Shown: positions 43,701-53,100 of the stretch, piece by piece
Layout: each line of letters begins with the position of its first letter
Position numbering within the stretch: position 1 is the first letter of the stretch
Assembly: GCF_037042905.1 (NCBI RefSeq)
Contig: NC_087252.1
Coordinates: 1,017,501-1,081,500 of the forward strand
Reading direction: 5' to 3'
Source of the DNA: Lytechinus pictus
Taxonomy: Eukaryota; Echinodermata; Echinoidea; Temnopleuroida; Toxopneustidae
DNA: 64,000 nt
The notes under the pieces: model-generated
What the model saw: the letters and a program-made list of their open reading frames with translations, nothing else
Database searches by the model: none
What the model was told of the DNA's origin: nothing
Program-made: the position numbers and the translations under genes

Positions 43701-46017
43701 ACTGACGGAGAGCCAGTACAGACTTCTGATTCGCCACCCAGCAAAGGTAAATGGCTATAGCCCAACAGTTACTCTTAAATCATCCATTACACCTTGGATA
43801 TCATTAGTTTTGGATGACCCCCCCCCCCCCTCCCGAAGATCCATAGTAAATGATCACCCTATAACCAATATTATACAACTCCAGATAATGTTCTGTAATC
43901 TGATCGGTCCAAATCGGATCACGTGATATTTAGCGAATTGCACTATAACATCCAAAATGCACTATCCTGCACTCTGACGTCAGAGTGCAATATAGTGCGA
44001 GGTCTGGAATTATCTAGAATTTAGATAAAACATAGCATTCGGGGGAGGGGAGGTTGTATTAAACAAACAATGCACGCATTCTTGTGCATAGAGGACCTAA
44101 ATAATGAACTCTGTGCTCGACTCGCCAAATGGATACAGCGCACTCGGTCCTGCGGACCTCGGTGCGGTATATCCATTGGCTCTTCTCGCACATCGTTCAT
44201 TATTTGGCCCTGCATGCACGCGCTTACGTGCATTATTTGTACAATAATTATAATAAATAATAATAACAATATGTCAATTTATATAGCGCAGTTACTATGT
44301 GCATATATACTCAACTGCGCTTTGATATTTGGTATCATATTATTACCCCGGCTGTAGCTAAGCCGCCATATCAATAGGCGCTGAAGGGTTCAAGGAATAA
44401 ATCCTACCGGGTACCCATTCACCTCACCTGGGTCGAGTGCAGCACAATGTGGATAAATTTCTTGCCGAAGGAAATTACGCCGTGGCTGGGATTCGAACCC
44501 ACGACCCTCTGTTTCAAAGTCTGGAGACTAATCCACTGGGCCACAACGCTCCACAATGATAATGATAACGCAGTTCTTGTACAGCGCATATCACATTATG
44601 ACAGAACGTCCCTATGCGCTTCCTAAAAGACTTGGATATTTATACTATCCTGGCTTTAACAGCGCGGAGGTATATCAAGCAATATATTTCTACCAGGTAC
44701 CAATTCACCTCACCTGGGTCGAGTGCAGCACAATGTTGATGAATTTCTTGCCGACTCGGGTAATTACGCCATGGCTGGGATTCAAACCCACGACCCTCTG
44801 TTTCAAAGTCATAAGACTAATCCACTGGGCCACAACGCTCTTTAGATGAAATAAATGTGAGAACATGGCAACCCGGTGACATCTTATTAATTTAATTTAT
44901 GCATATATATAAAAAGAGTTCTACCGGTCTTGGTCAATTTTCAATTTTCTTGGTAAATTTTTAATTTCTATCTGATCTCATAAACTGTTACATCAGAAAA
45001 TGAAAAAAGTTAAGTCATAGTATCAAAATGTTCTATCATTTCAAGCTGTATCCTGGAACCATTCAATAATTCCTAATTAATACTACCCCCACACCCTCAT
45101 ATACCGACCCACATACATGCACACCCACTCTCAACACACACACACACTTATACATACACATACAATTTTAAATATACATTTGCACACGCGCACACGTTTG
45201 CACATGCACAAACACATGCAAATACGTCAAATGTGCACATAATATCAGGCATACAAGGTTCTTGCATGTAAATATCGTATTAATAATATATGTTTATAAT
45301 TAATTTAAGTCAATGCTTGATTTGTACTTCGTTCTTTTTTGTCTATTTCGCTAATACGTTTTGAGGCCGCTACCTTAGTCAAGCACTGCTTATGGTAGCG
45401 GTCTCCAGCATTTTTTTTTGTCTACTCAACAAAGTACAACTTATAATATTGCAAACTAATACTATCTATATACATTTTTGCAAATGAATGATTATTTGTA
45501 TTTATTTTTGTAAAAAGAAATGTATCACTATTTTTTTCTTTATGTTGTCATTATGTTTGTTAATTATTTCTGTTGGAAAAATGCTGAAATAAAATCAAAT
45601 CAAAATCAAATCAAATCTTTAGAATTTTTGTAATAGTCTGAGATGTAAGAATATCCCTTAGATTAATGTGTGCACTCAGCATGCCTTATGCTATATGCTC
45701 CTTCTTTTTATTTTTCCACGTGTTGTCCTAACATCACTAACGCCTTCATATGCATCTTGCTTTATATAGGCCACGGGAGATCAATGTCCATCAAACTTGT
45801 TGCTGATGATTCTATTCTCAAGAAACCTCATGTGCTTGCTTCACACCGTGTATCATCAGTGAGTAGATGCGCTATACAATGCCTTGCCGAAGAGAGTTGT
45901 TCCTGCTTCACCTTCATCGAACAAGAGAGGGCGTGCTTACTTGCTGTTGCTTGCGATACTGGCGACGGGGTGAACTATGAGCCGATGCAAGGGGCTCGAA
46001 CATATTCGAAAGTGTAG
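37701..46017 (+). CDS. Gene C: recent copy of gene B, four CTLDs plus PAN/Apple-like domain, with a damaged splice donor
   Basis: Proposed exons: 37701-37773, 39592-39942, 40353-40712, 41057-41431, 42428-42796, 43690-43746, 45770-46017. If all were joined the product would be 610 residues in one frame. The exon after CTLD3 ends in C|GAGAGT, whereas gene B has C|GTGAGT, so the donor is lost. Read-through would stop at 41629-41631; skipping the exon would keep the frame, since exons are phase 1-1. The leader region is also replaced. The coding exons themselves are open, so the gene may be young and decaying, or expressed as a three-CTLD isoform. CTLD2 keeps the Trp that gene B lost. Confidence 0.75.
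38008..38514. mobile_element. TIR element with internal direct repeat (copy 2 only)
   Basis: GTCTCGCCTGCATAGCAGAG…GGCGCCGCTTTTCC at the left pairs with GGAAAAGCGGCGCC…CTCTGCTATGCAGGCAAGAC at the right. The inside holds two copies, about 193 bp apart, of a block starting AAATCTTAACC(T/G)AAGGTTAAG and containing AAGGTCAAAGGTCATTTAGG. It is absent from gene B intron 1. Confidence 0.85.
38724..38924 (-). mobile_element. tRNA-derived SINE, reverse orientation (copy 2)
   Basis: Counterpart of 22883-23093 (CCGGGTACCCATTCACTTCA…GGAATCGAACCCACG). Confidence 0.85.
39131..39358. mobile_element. Short TIR element, longer counterpart
   Basis: Counterpart of 23305-23477, with about 50 extra bases (…GTACCTTGGTCGGGAAATGC…) that copy 1 lacks. 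Confidence 0.55.
39592..39942 (+). CDS. Gene C exon 2: CTLD1
   Basis: Acceptor TTTGTTGCCAG, donor G|GTAAGT, 351 nt, phase 1-1. The exon reads CESQLTEFEGSCYYF…CEGLGMHLVYIESRSEQEFL…SWIGLSSLVWLDGSGLSYSDFGHGAFDEDGHCFRM…WYDRSC…RFICEKQGG. By hand I count about 12 residue differences and 7-8 silent changes from gene B. Several add acidic residues in the long-loop region. Confidence 0.88.
40353..40712 (+). CDS. Gene C exon 3: CTLD2
   Basis: Acceptor CATTCAG, donor G|GTGGGT, 360 nt, phase 1-1. The exon reads CGPDMPVYHDEHAGSCYHF…CEDLGMHLVFIES…DFWIGISPITWLNGST…RCFQVEWSFGWDDTDCSNMHYYICEK. All six cysteines and the core Trp are kept. It is much more diverged from gene B than the neighbouring exons, especially in the first 35 residues. 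Confidence 0.87.
41057..41431 (+). CDS. Gene C exon 4: CTLD3 with lost donor
   Basis: Acceptor CTTCTGTCACAG; expected donor position 41432-41433 reads GA instead of GT. 375 nt to that point (one codon shorter than gene B). The exon reads SSDLSFSHSCYVF…CKSVHGQHLVFIGS…YWIGLSSVTWLDGSGLTYNNFDGPY…DEFRLVEGSREWHDTW…FHFICERD. The inner cysteines are absent. The nearest GT (41436) would shift the frame. Confidence 0.8.
41480..42290. repeat. Degenerate ACAGTGTG repeat array (gene C intron)
   Basis: Counterpart of 25600-26420, with small differences such as an added G near 41802 and lost words near 41890. Confidence 0.85.
42428..42796 (+). CDS. Gene C exon 5: CTLD4
   Basis: Acceptor CTCTTTTTTTTGCAG, donor G|GTAAGT, 369 nt, phase 1-1. 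Compared with gene B, five residues differ (Asp for Asn, Tyr for Ser, Gly for Asp, Tyr for Asn, Ala for Val) and no silent difference was found. Six cysteines are present. Confidence 0.88.
42797..43689. other. Gene C intron 5, no recognised element
   Basis: AT-rich and colinear with 26917-27825. No exon or repeat was seen. Confidence 0.5.
43690..43746 (+). CDS. Gene C exon 6: Ser/Thr/Pro-rich linker
   Basis: Acceptor ATTTTATTGTGCAG, donor AAAG|GTAAAT, 57 nt, phase 1-1, identical to gene B (GETSTDGEPVQTSDSPPSK). Confidence 0.76.
44340..44553 (-). mobile_element. tRNA-derived SINE, reverse orientation (copy 2)
   Basis: Counterpart of 29698-29913. The B-box complement GGGATTCGAACCC is intact here. 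Confidence 0.85.
44686..44843 (-). mobile_element. tRNA-derived SINE, second reverse copy (copy 2)
   Basis: Counterpart of 30040-30203 (GGGATTCAAACCCACGACC…CCACTGGGCCACAACG). Confidence 0.82.
44885..45617 (+). mobile_element. Insertion present only in copy 2, probably a LINE 3' end
   Basis: About 730 bp split the site CATCTTTAGAATTTTTG found intact in copy 1. The insert contains a CA-rich stretch (45087-45230) and ends AATAAAATCAAATCAAAATC plus AAATCAAAT, a 3' tail typical of a LINE. A short ATCT flank at both sides may be the target duplication. No coding frame was seen. Confidence 0.7.
45770..46017 (+). CDS. Gene C last exon: PAN/Apple-like domain and stop
   Basis: Acceptor TTTATATAG, phase 1, stop TAG. 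Same sequence as gene B except CAIQC for CAIRC. Six cysteines are present. Confidence 0.83.
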
Positions 46018-46387
46018 ATTTAAGTGACTAATGATATAAGCAAGATTCAATTTTAAGAAGTACAAGTCGAACTAGATCAAGTATGAAGTCATATTATTTC
46101 TTAAGTGGGCAACGAATAAGAATGCATGCTGCAACCTTCGTAGAACACACTAAATGATCTATGATGTACATTAATTATAAGACGTATCGAATTTTCATCT
46201 TTAGTCGGTGTAAAGATCCTTAGTCTAGCGAAATGCCTCAATAATCACTATGACTGTCTTGTATTCCAACAACCAACAGTGACACTCCATTTTTTAATAA
46301 CTCAAATCCGTAAGAAGTCCTAACATGAACCAATATCATTTCCCCTTCGGTATATTCGGCTTCTTTTCCAAAGTAACGTTTGAGAGA

Positions 46388-46393
46388 AATAAA
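46388..46393 (+). promoter_or_regulatory. Possible polyadenylation signal, gene C
   Basis: AATAAA 371 bp after the stop codon, same context as gene B. Confidence 0.45.
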
Positions 46394-46719
46394 ATCAAGC
46401 GATGAATGAATTCAAAGCTAATATCCATTATTTGTATTGTTCAAATTGTCATGCTTAATCTAGCCCAATAGAGTTACATTATAATCAATCGCTGGCACTT
46501 AGTACTTTGTTCAATTTATGTATTTGAATGTTTGAATACCGTTGAAATAATCGCTTTAATTTTGCAATGTTTATTATTGCTGTATTCGCAATTCGCATTG
46601 TTGACACATGTCATTTTGAATGTTTTCTTTCTGTAAATATTATCTGTTATTGCATGCTCGTGTATAGGGGTTCCATGGGAGATCAAATATTGTTGAATGG
46701 GCTACCCTTTATTTGAAGA

Positions 46720-47530
46720 GTTTAGTTGCAAAAGCGGTTAGGTCCACTTTGGACCATTCCGAGAAAAACCATGTTTTTATTCTCACTTATTGCAATATTC
46801 TTATGAGAAACTAAATTATCATGATGTACTACCCTATCATGTGTACATAAAATTGGGTATCAAGGAAATCTTCCTGTCTTCAATTTTTGTCTATATATTT
46901 TTTTTTAATTATCATTGTGGACCTAACCCCTTTTGCAACTAAACTGAAATGAATCCAATCTCTTTTTATTAAAAAAGTGATTTTTCTTTGCCACTTTCAT
47001 TCACGTTTTCATTTGAATCTCAAATTGTCTTTGGTATCATCAGAGTGACTAAAAATTGAGAGGGTTAGAAACAAAAAACAATAAGATTTATGAAAAATGG
47101 ACCTAACCCCTTTTGGCAAATGAGTTCTTCAAAAGAGTTTAGTTGCAAAAGGGGATAGGTCCACTCCAAGAATTTCTTTTTTTTTAATTCTCCTATATTG
47201 CAATATTCGTATGCGAAACTGAATTTTCATGATACCCTACCATGAGTACATAAAATGGGGTATAAGAGAAATCTACCAGTCTTCATATTTTTTAAGATAT
47301 TCTTTTCCAAAAAAAATTCTGTGTGGACCTAACCCTTTTTGCAACTAAACTGAAATGGACCTAACCCCTTTTGAAAAAAAAGTGATTTTTCTTTGCCATT
47401 TTAGTTCACTTTTTAATAGGAATTTTAACTTTTCTTTGGTATCATCTTATAGAGCTACTGAAAATCTATACATTAAGACATAAAAATCCAATTTGATGTA
47501 AAATGGACCTTACCCCTTTTGTTAGTGAGC
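46720..47530. repeat. Two tandem units of about 400 bp
   Basis: AGAGTTTAGTTGCAAAAG(C/G)GG…TAGGTCCACT starts units near 46718 and 47138. Both contain TATTGCAATATTC, GTACATAAAAT(T/G)GGGTAT and GTGGACCTAACCC…TTTGCAACTAAACTGAAATG. Copy 1 of the duplication holds only the first 130 bp of unit 1. There is no coding content. Confidence 0.75.
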
Positions 47531-48214
47531 TCTTCATTTAATAAACAATAGTAATAACAATGAATATAAATAAGAATCAATCAGTAGCCAGTATATCTTA
47601 TCAGGAATCTTGTGCAAATATAAGCCATGTAAGCTATGTTTCGTTTAATACATTTCTTCACAGTTCGTAGTCCATGTTATTAACGAAAGCACAATAATGA
47701 ACCCTTTAGCTTTGGACAGCTTATAAATGATCGTTTAAAAATGAAGAATAAAGAAGCGCCAAGACAACAGTGAGATGTGAAAATAAAAAAACAAACAAAA
47801 ATGAAAGTGATATTGCCAATAATTTCATGCGATCAAAATGGTAAAGGGAAAAATGCTGAACATTTTATGAAACTAATGACACGAATCGGTTTTCCAATAC
47901 TGTTATCAATCAAAGATACAATGACATCAAATTTAGGAGCTGACAACATCTAAACGATTCATTTATTTCATGTCATATGACAGAACATCAGTATATTGAG
48001 AAAATTACCCCCATCAAATCTGCCCAACTTTAGAAAAAGGAAGCAAGTGACAGATCCGTCAAATATGAGTTACTGCTGTTTTTGAAACACCCTTTGTATG
48101 TGGCCCGTTTAGGCAAAATTTGGGAAAATAACGATAGTTCTATGAAAAGATATTCAAGGAAATATGCTGTTAATTGCATTGACGCCCATGTAAATGCTAA
48201 TTTACAACAAATTA
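47531..48214. other. Stretch without a recognised gene
   Basis: AT-rich spacer upstream of the mariner-like element. No exon or repeat was recognised. Confidence 0.45.
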
Positions 48215-48973
48215 CAGTGCGTCCCACAAAAAACGAAACCGAGATTTAGCGATGATTTATCATAGCTTAATCATGAACACAATAAACAAATGACCTACCA
48301 ATGTAAAGCTTAGAATCTCCTCTTTCATCTGATATTACTAAGATTGTTCCTCATTCACGCATGATTGAGCAAAAACAATTTGAAGAAAGGATACCAAAAA
48401 ATCATTTGGCGGAGGGTATCTGAATTTCAAAAAGAAAATCTTAGCCGAAATAGTTCAATATCTGCTCTTTTATTTATTTCCTTAATCACAGAAAACGGTC
48501 AAGAAGAAAAAAAAACTCTGTTCCCTCGAAACAATGCTTGTATTTCCATAATTTCATTAAATAAACGTGTTTTCACCAGTTTCTCACAGAAGCTACTGCA
48601 CGGTTAACAAAAGTCTTAATGCATGGCCGATCGTCAACAAAACGGAGTGTCGAGTGAGTCTGAACGCTATCCTGTAAAACCTCTTCATTTTATGAAATTA
48701 TTGAAATTCAAGCCTTATTTCAAATAACCAGAACATTTTCTGGAATTGAGGTATCAAATTAAAGAGCATATAGTGAACTTTTTAAAATGTGGTTTTCTTG
48801 TTGAATTTTGAAACCCAGATACACCCAGCCAAGTGACTTTTTGTAAGTAATTTCAGATGAAAGAGGATATTCTAAGCTTTACAATGGTAGGTCATTTGTC
48901 TATTGTATTTGTGATTAAGTTATGATAAATCATCGATAAAGAGTCTCGGTTTCGTTTTTTGTGAGACGCACTG
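48215..48973. mobile_element. Mariner-like MITE with long terminal inverted repeats
   Basis: CAGTGCGTCCCACAAAAAAC, then GAAACCGAGA…GATGATTTATCATA, pairs with …TATGATAAATCATCGATA…TCTCGGTTTC and GTTTTTTGTGAGACGCACTG. TA dinucleotides flank both sides. The inverted repeats run about 140 bp. No intact transposase is visible. It lies upstream of gene D. Confidence 0.85.
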
Positions 48974-49261
48974 TATACTTATGAAACTTGCTTCCTTTTG
49001 CCAAAGTACGGCAGAAATGCTTTTCGATGAATGTACAATTATCCTTATCACAATTATTAATTGTTGATAAAATGATATCTCACGCAATATTTCGGTCCTA
49101 CCCATTTTTCAATAAGTAAAAACAGGATATGAGATGGAGTGAGTGTTTAATAAAACGTGTGTGCCTGTCAGTGTGCGTAACTCCCCAAATGTCTTTATTA
49201 CAATGTTTGTAATGAATGTCTTTGGCTGAAAAAATAATCTCTTGTCACACGAACGAGCACA

Positions 49262-49382
49262 CGATGTAGATTGACTTTAGAAAGAACCTCTGAACATATT
49301 ATTATCAAGGTAAAACCTCTCATATCTCTCTGTCGAATCAACAAATTGAAGACATTTCAGCCAGGCTAGTCAAGTGTAAAAG
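49262..49382 (+). other. Candidate 5' non-coding exon of gene D
   Basis: The sequence ends GTGTAAAAG|GTAAGTAAAT, a consensus donor, 684 bp before the acceptor of the coding leader exon. That distance matches gene B (681 bp). The start of the exon and the promoter are not resolved. Confidence 0.35.
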
Positions 49383-50066
49383 GTAAGTAAATAGTGAGGA
49401 AAGATTTTTGTTAACATTTGTTATTTGATATATTTTATATAGTCTTGGATGTTAAGTAACTTTATGAAAATATTAATATGTTTGTCTGAAATGTAGGCTT
49501 TCAAGGGATAGTTAAAATCTGAGAAAATATTTGAAAGGATGCGATTCTCTGTTTGTTTCTCTTTAGATCTTTATTTAGAAGGGAAAAAATAGTTTACATA
49601 TGACTTACACTAAATATAAATAGAAGCTGTAACAATTGATGAGTATGTCCGCTGATAGATTGTTAAAGCGACAACTAGCATGGCTACACGACGTTTTTAA
49701 TTATTTAGAATGTTTCTACAAACGCATTTTGAGAACTGTCACGCCATTTACCAATTTACTGCATATTTTAAACAAGGTTATATAGCAGAACAGCCAATTT
49801 CATATAGAGTCAGTGACAGAGAATGGACATGATGGAAGGAAAAAAATGGGTTCTAGGATGCCGACATTTTAGATTATAAAACAAATTATCAGGATCACAA
49901 TTTATTATAATCATTGATTTACATGATTGTGAACATCAACAAGACATAAAAAACGGTAGAGAGAAGCCCATTGAATTGTTCTAGTGAGGGCAAGATCACG
50001 GTGCAATCTCATGACAAATGAATTTAACAACACTTTATTCATTGTTTCTCCATGATTCATTTTCAG

Positions 50067-50145
50067 ATGGATGTTATTTTCTGTGTTTTCACGGTTCTTG
50101 TCACCCAACAATCCTCATATTTTTATCAGCAAGTTAATGCCCAAG
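50067..50145 (+). CDS. Gene D exon 1: signal peptide
   Basis: The acceptor TTCATTTTCAG is directly followed by ATG; donor G|GTAATT. It encodes MDVIFCVFTVLVTQQ…YQQVNAQ. 79 nt, ending in phase 1. Confidence 0.8.
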
Positions 50146-53100
50146 GTAATTCTACTACTAGTTGTAGGAGTTGTAGTCGTAGTAGTAGTAGTAGTTGTTG
50201 TTGTAGTGGTCTGATTTTACTATTTCTATTTTCACTACTGCTTGTATACTTCTAATGATCTTCATTATACTACAAACACTAAAAATGCTACTGCTATAAC
50301 TAATACTCTTATTGATATGCTGTTATTTCGTCGGTATCATTATGAACGATAAGATTGCCTTATATTCTATTACTATAAGAAAAGAAAAAGGAGACGCTAG
50401 TGGAAGAGCAAGATGAGTAAGAAGAAGAAAGAGTGATTTGAATGAAGAGGAAAATCTTAGTAATAAAGCAATATAATGTAGTCACTATCTTCGGGAATCC
50501 ATGTACATTGATAAACTATGATATCCTGCTCAGTGTTTCGGCTCCCCTTACCATACCAATCCTTAAGTATGATTTTATTTTTGATCAGATGCCGAATTTA
50601 GTGGAAATGGATACATCGTGCACAACGAGTCTTGCTACTTCTTCTCAAACATCCAATCAAATTTCAGGACATCGAATCTATTTTGTAAAAATCATGGAAT
50701 GCACTTGGTTTCCATACAATCTTCTAACGAGCAGTCGTTTCTTGTCGAAAAGATCATGAAGAGAGGTATTGAAGATTACTGGATAGGTCTATCAAGGTTT
50801 TCATGGTTAGATGGATCTCCTCTGTCGTATATTAACTTTCCAGAAATCAACAAGGCTCTTGATGATGACGGAAGGTGCTTCAGGTTAAGAGCCCACAGGA
50901 ATAATTGGCATGATGCACCTTGTTCCCTCCAATACAAGTTTATCTGTGAAGTGGAATATGGTAAGCAATGTAAATGTCGTTTGCAATATTTCCGTTTGTC
51001 TTTTAATCAATAACTGAACTATATGTTGAAGCAGAAGAGATGTGTTTCAATATCCAGAAAAAATGCTCGTCTATCGTAATGGTACAGTCTGGGTTAGGTT
51101 TTAGCGTCCCCATACATGACATGGGAAATTAGATTGGTAGGAAGAACATCCTATTATTTTTCCTTTCTTTCTTTAAAGGTCAAGTCCACTTCAGAATTTT
51201 TTTTTTTGAATCAATAGAGAAAAATCAGACAAGCATAATGCTGAAAATTTCATCAAAATCGAATGTGAAATAAGAAAGTTATGACATTTAAAGTTTCGCT
51301 TATTTTCACAAAATAGTTATATGCACAATTTAGCCACCTGCAAATGAGGGAATCTATGATGTCCCTCAATCACTATTTCTTTTGTTTTTTATTGTTTGAA
51401 TTATACAATATTTAAACAAGTGTTTGGTACTGCAAAATCGTAAGATAGCCTTAAAAACTGACATACTGAAGCTTTTCGACATGCACTCATCGGAGTAAAA
51501 TCGCATGAATGACTAAAAACGCTAGAGCAAAACAATATATGATAGAACCGTAACCAGACAATGGACGCTAAACAGCGAGCCGTGATTGGCTGTCAAGCAA
51601 ACAAGTTAGGCTTGGTACCAGCCGTATATTGAAGCGAAGCAACTAAAAAAAACGCAAGGGTTATTTCAATATTTCAATTTTTACAGATTTGACAATAAGG
51701 ACCGACTTCACTGAACCATAACATGTTAAACAATGGTAATGCCACATGTTCAGGGAGAAATAACACTTTGTTTCACAGGACAATGATTAGAAAATTAGAA
51801 TATTTCATATAATAAAATACAAAAGAAACAGTGAGTGAGTGATGTCATCAGATCCCTCATTTGCATACCGACAGGATGTGCATATAACTATTTTGTAAAA
51901 TTAAGCGAAACTTCAAAATGTCATAACTTTCTTATTTTACATCCGATTCGGATGAATTTTTCAGTGTTATGCTTGTTGTATTTTTCTCTTTTTATTTAAA
52001 TCAACAATGTGTTGAAATGGACTTGTCCTTTAAGGGGGGATACCCCTTCGAATTTTTTCCGCTTGCTTGATATTTGAGGTGGAATACATGTCTTTTTTTA
52101 TGAAAAAAAACCTTCCTTGGAAAAAAAAACATACGGGCTTTCATATGATCTCCCTTTCAAAATACCATGAATAATCAATACTGCTCATTAATTGCTCTTA
52201 CAAATCTCGATATAAATATAACCCATTTAACAAGTTCGAGAAAAAAAATTATTTTCAAAATATACTGAATACATATCTGTCTTGGATACAAAAATCAATA
52301 GAAAAAAATAATATCCATGTTGCCACTGTGACCACTGGCGGATCTAGGGGGATGCACAACCGGCCCATGCCCCCCCCCCCTTAAGAGGCACAATAAAAAT
52401 TCGTAATGTCAAAAAATGCCGTTCAAACAAAAGTGTCCCCCCCCCCCCTTCGAAAGTGAAGACCTTTTTTTGCTTGTCAATTTTTTACGTGGACGAAATC
52501 CGATATTGTTTGTTGAAACCTTTTTTTAAATTTTGCTTGTTAAATTTTTATTTTTCCTCGGGAAAATAACCCCCCCCCCCTTTCGAAAAATCCTGGATCC
52601 GCCCCTGACTGTGACAATAGTAAGTATTTGTGAATCACAAATACTTACTGTGGTCACAGTGGCAACAGGATAAGTCCATGTCATTCATTCGATATTAAGG
52701 CCGGAATAAGGGTGTGGGTTCAAAATTCAATGTAGTAATTAATTTAATTTGCATTATTGACTTTTTATTGTTTGAAATTGAGGCGACACTTCGAAAAAGC
52801 CCAACATTCGTAACGGATTGGTTCAAGCGAAATAAATCCGTGACAGGGATTGAGCCAACGGCATTCTGACTCTTGATTTTTTTTTTCTTCCCACTTCAGA
52901 TTTTTCTTTATTATGCCTCATGGGGGAGTTCAGACATTACGTGTATGACCAGTCCTGTTATTACTTTTCTACGCTCATTGAAAACTTCAAAACTTCAAAA
53001 TCAAGATGTGAAAACTTTGGAATGCATCTCGTGTACATCGAATCCGAGGATGAAGAGCAGTTCTTGATCTCGAAGCGTGAAGACGACACTGACTATTGGA

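Larger units (their letters stand above)
36171..46845 (+). repeat. Segmental duplication block, copy 2 (contains gene C)
   Basis: Colinear with 19773-32058, starting TGTGATATGACTGTCGTGCA. Copy-specific features: a replaced leader region 37033-37260, the TIR element near 38008-38514 and the insertion 44885-45617. It lacks the foldback and the LINE of copy 1. Confidence 0.92.
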
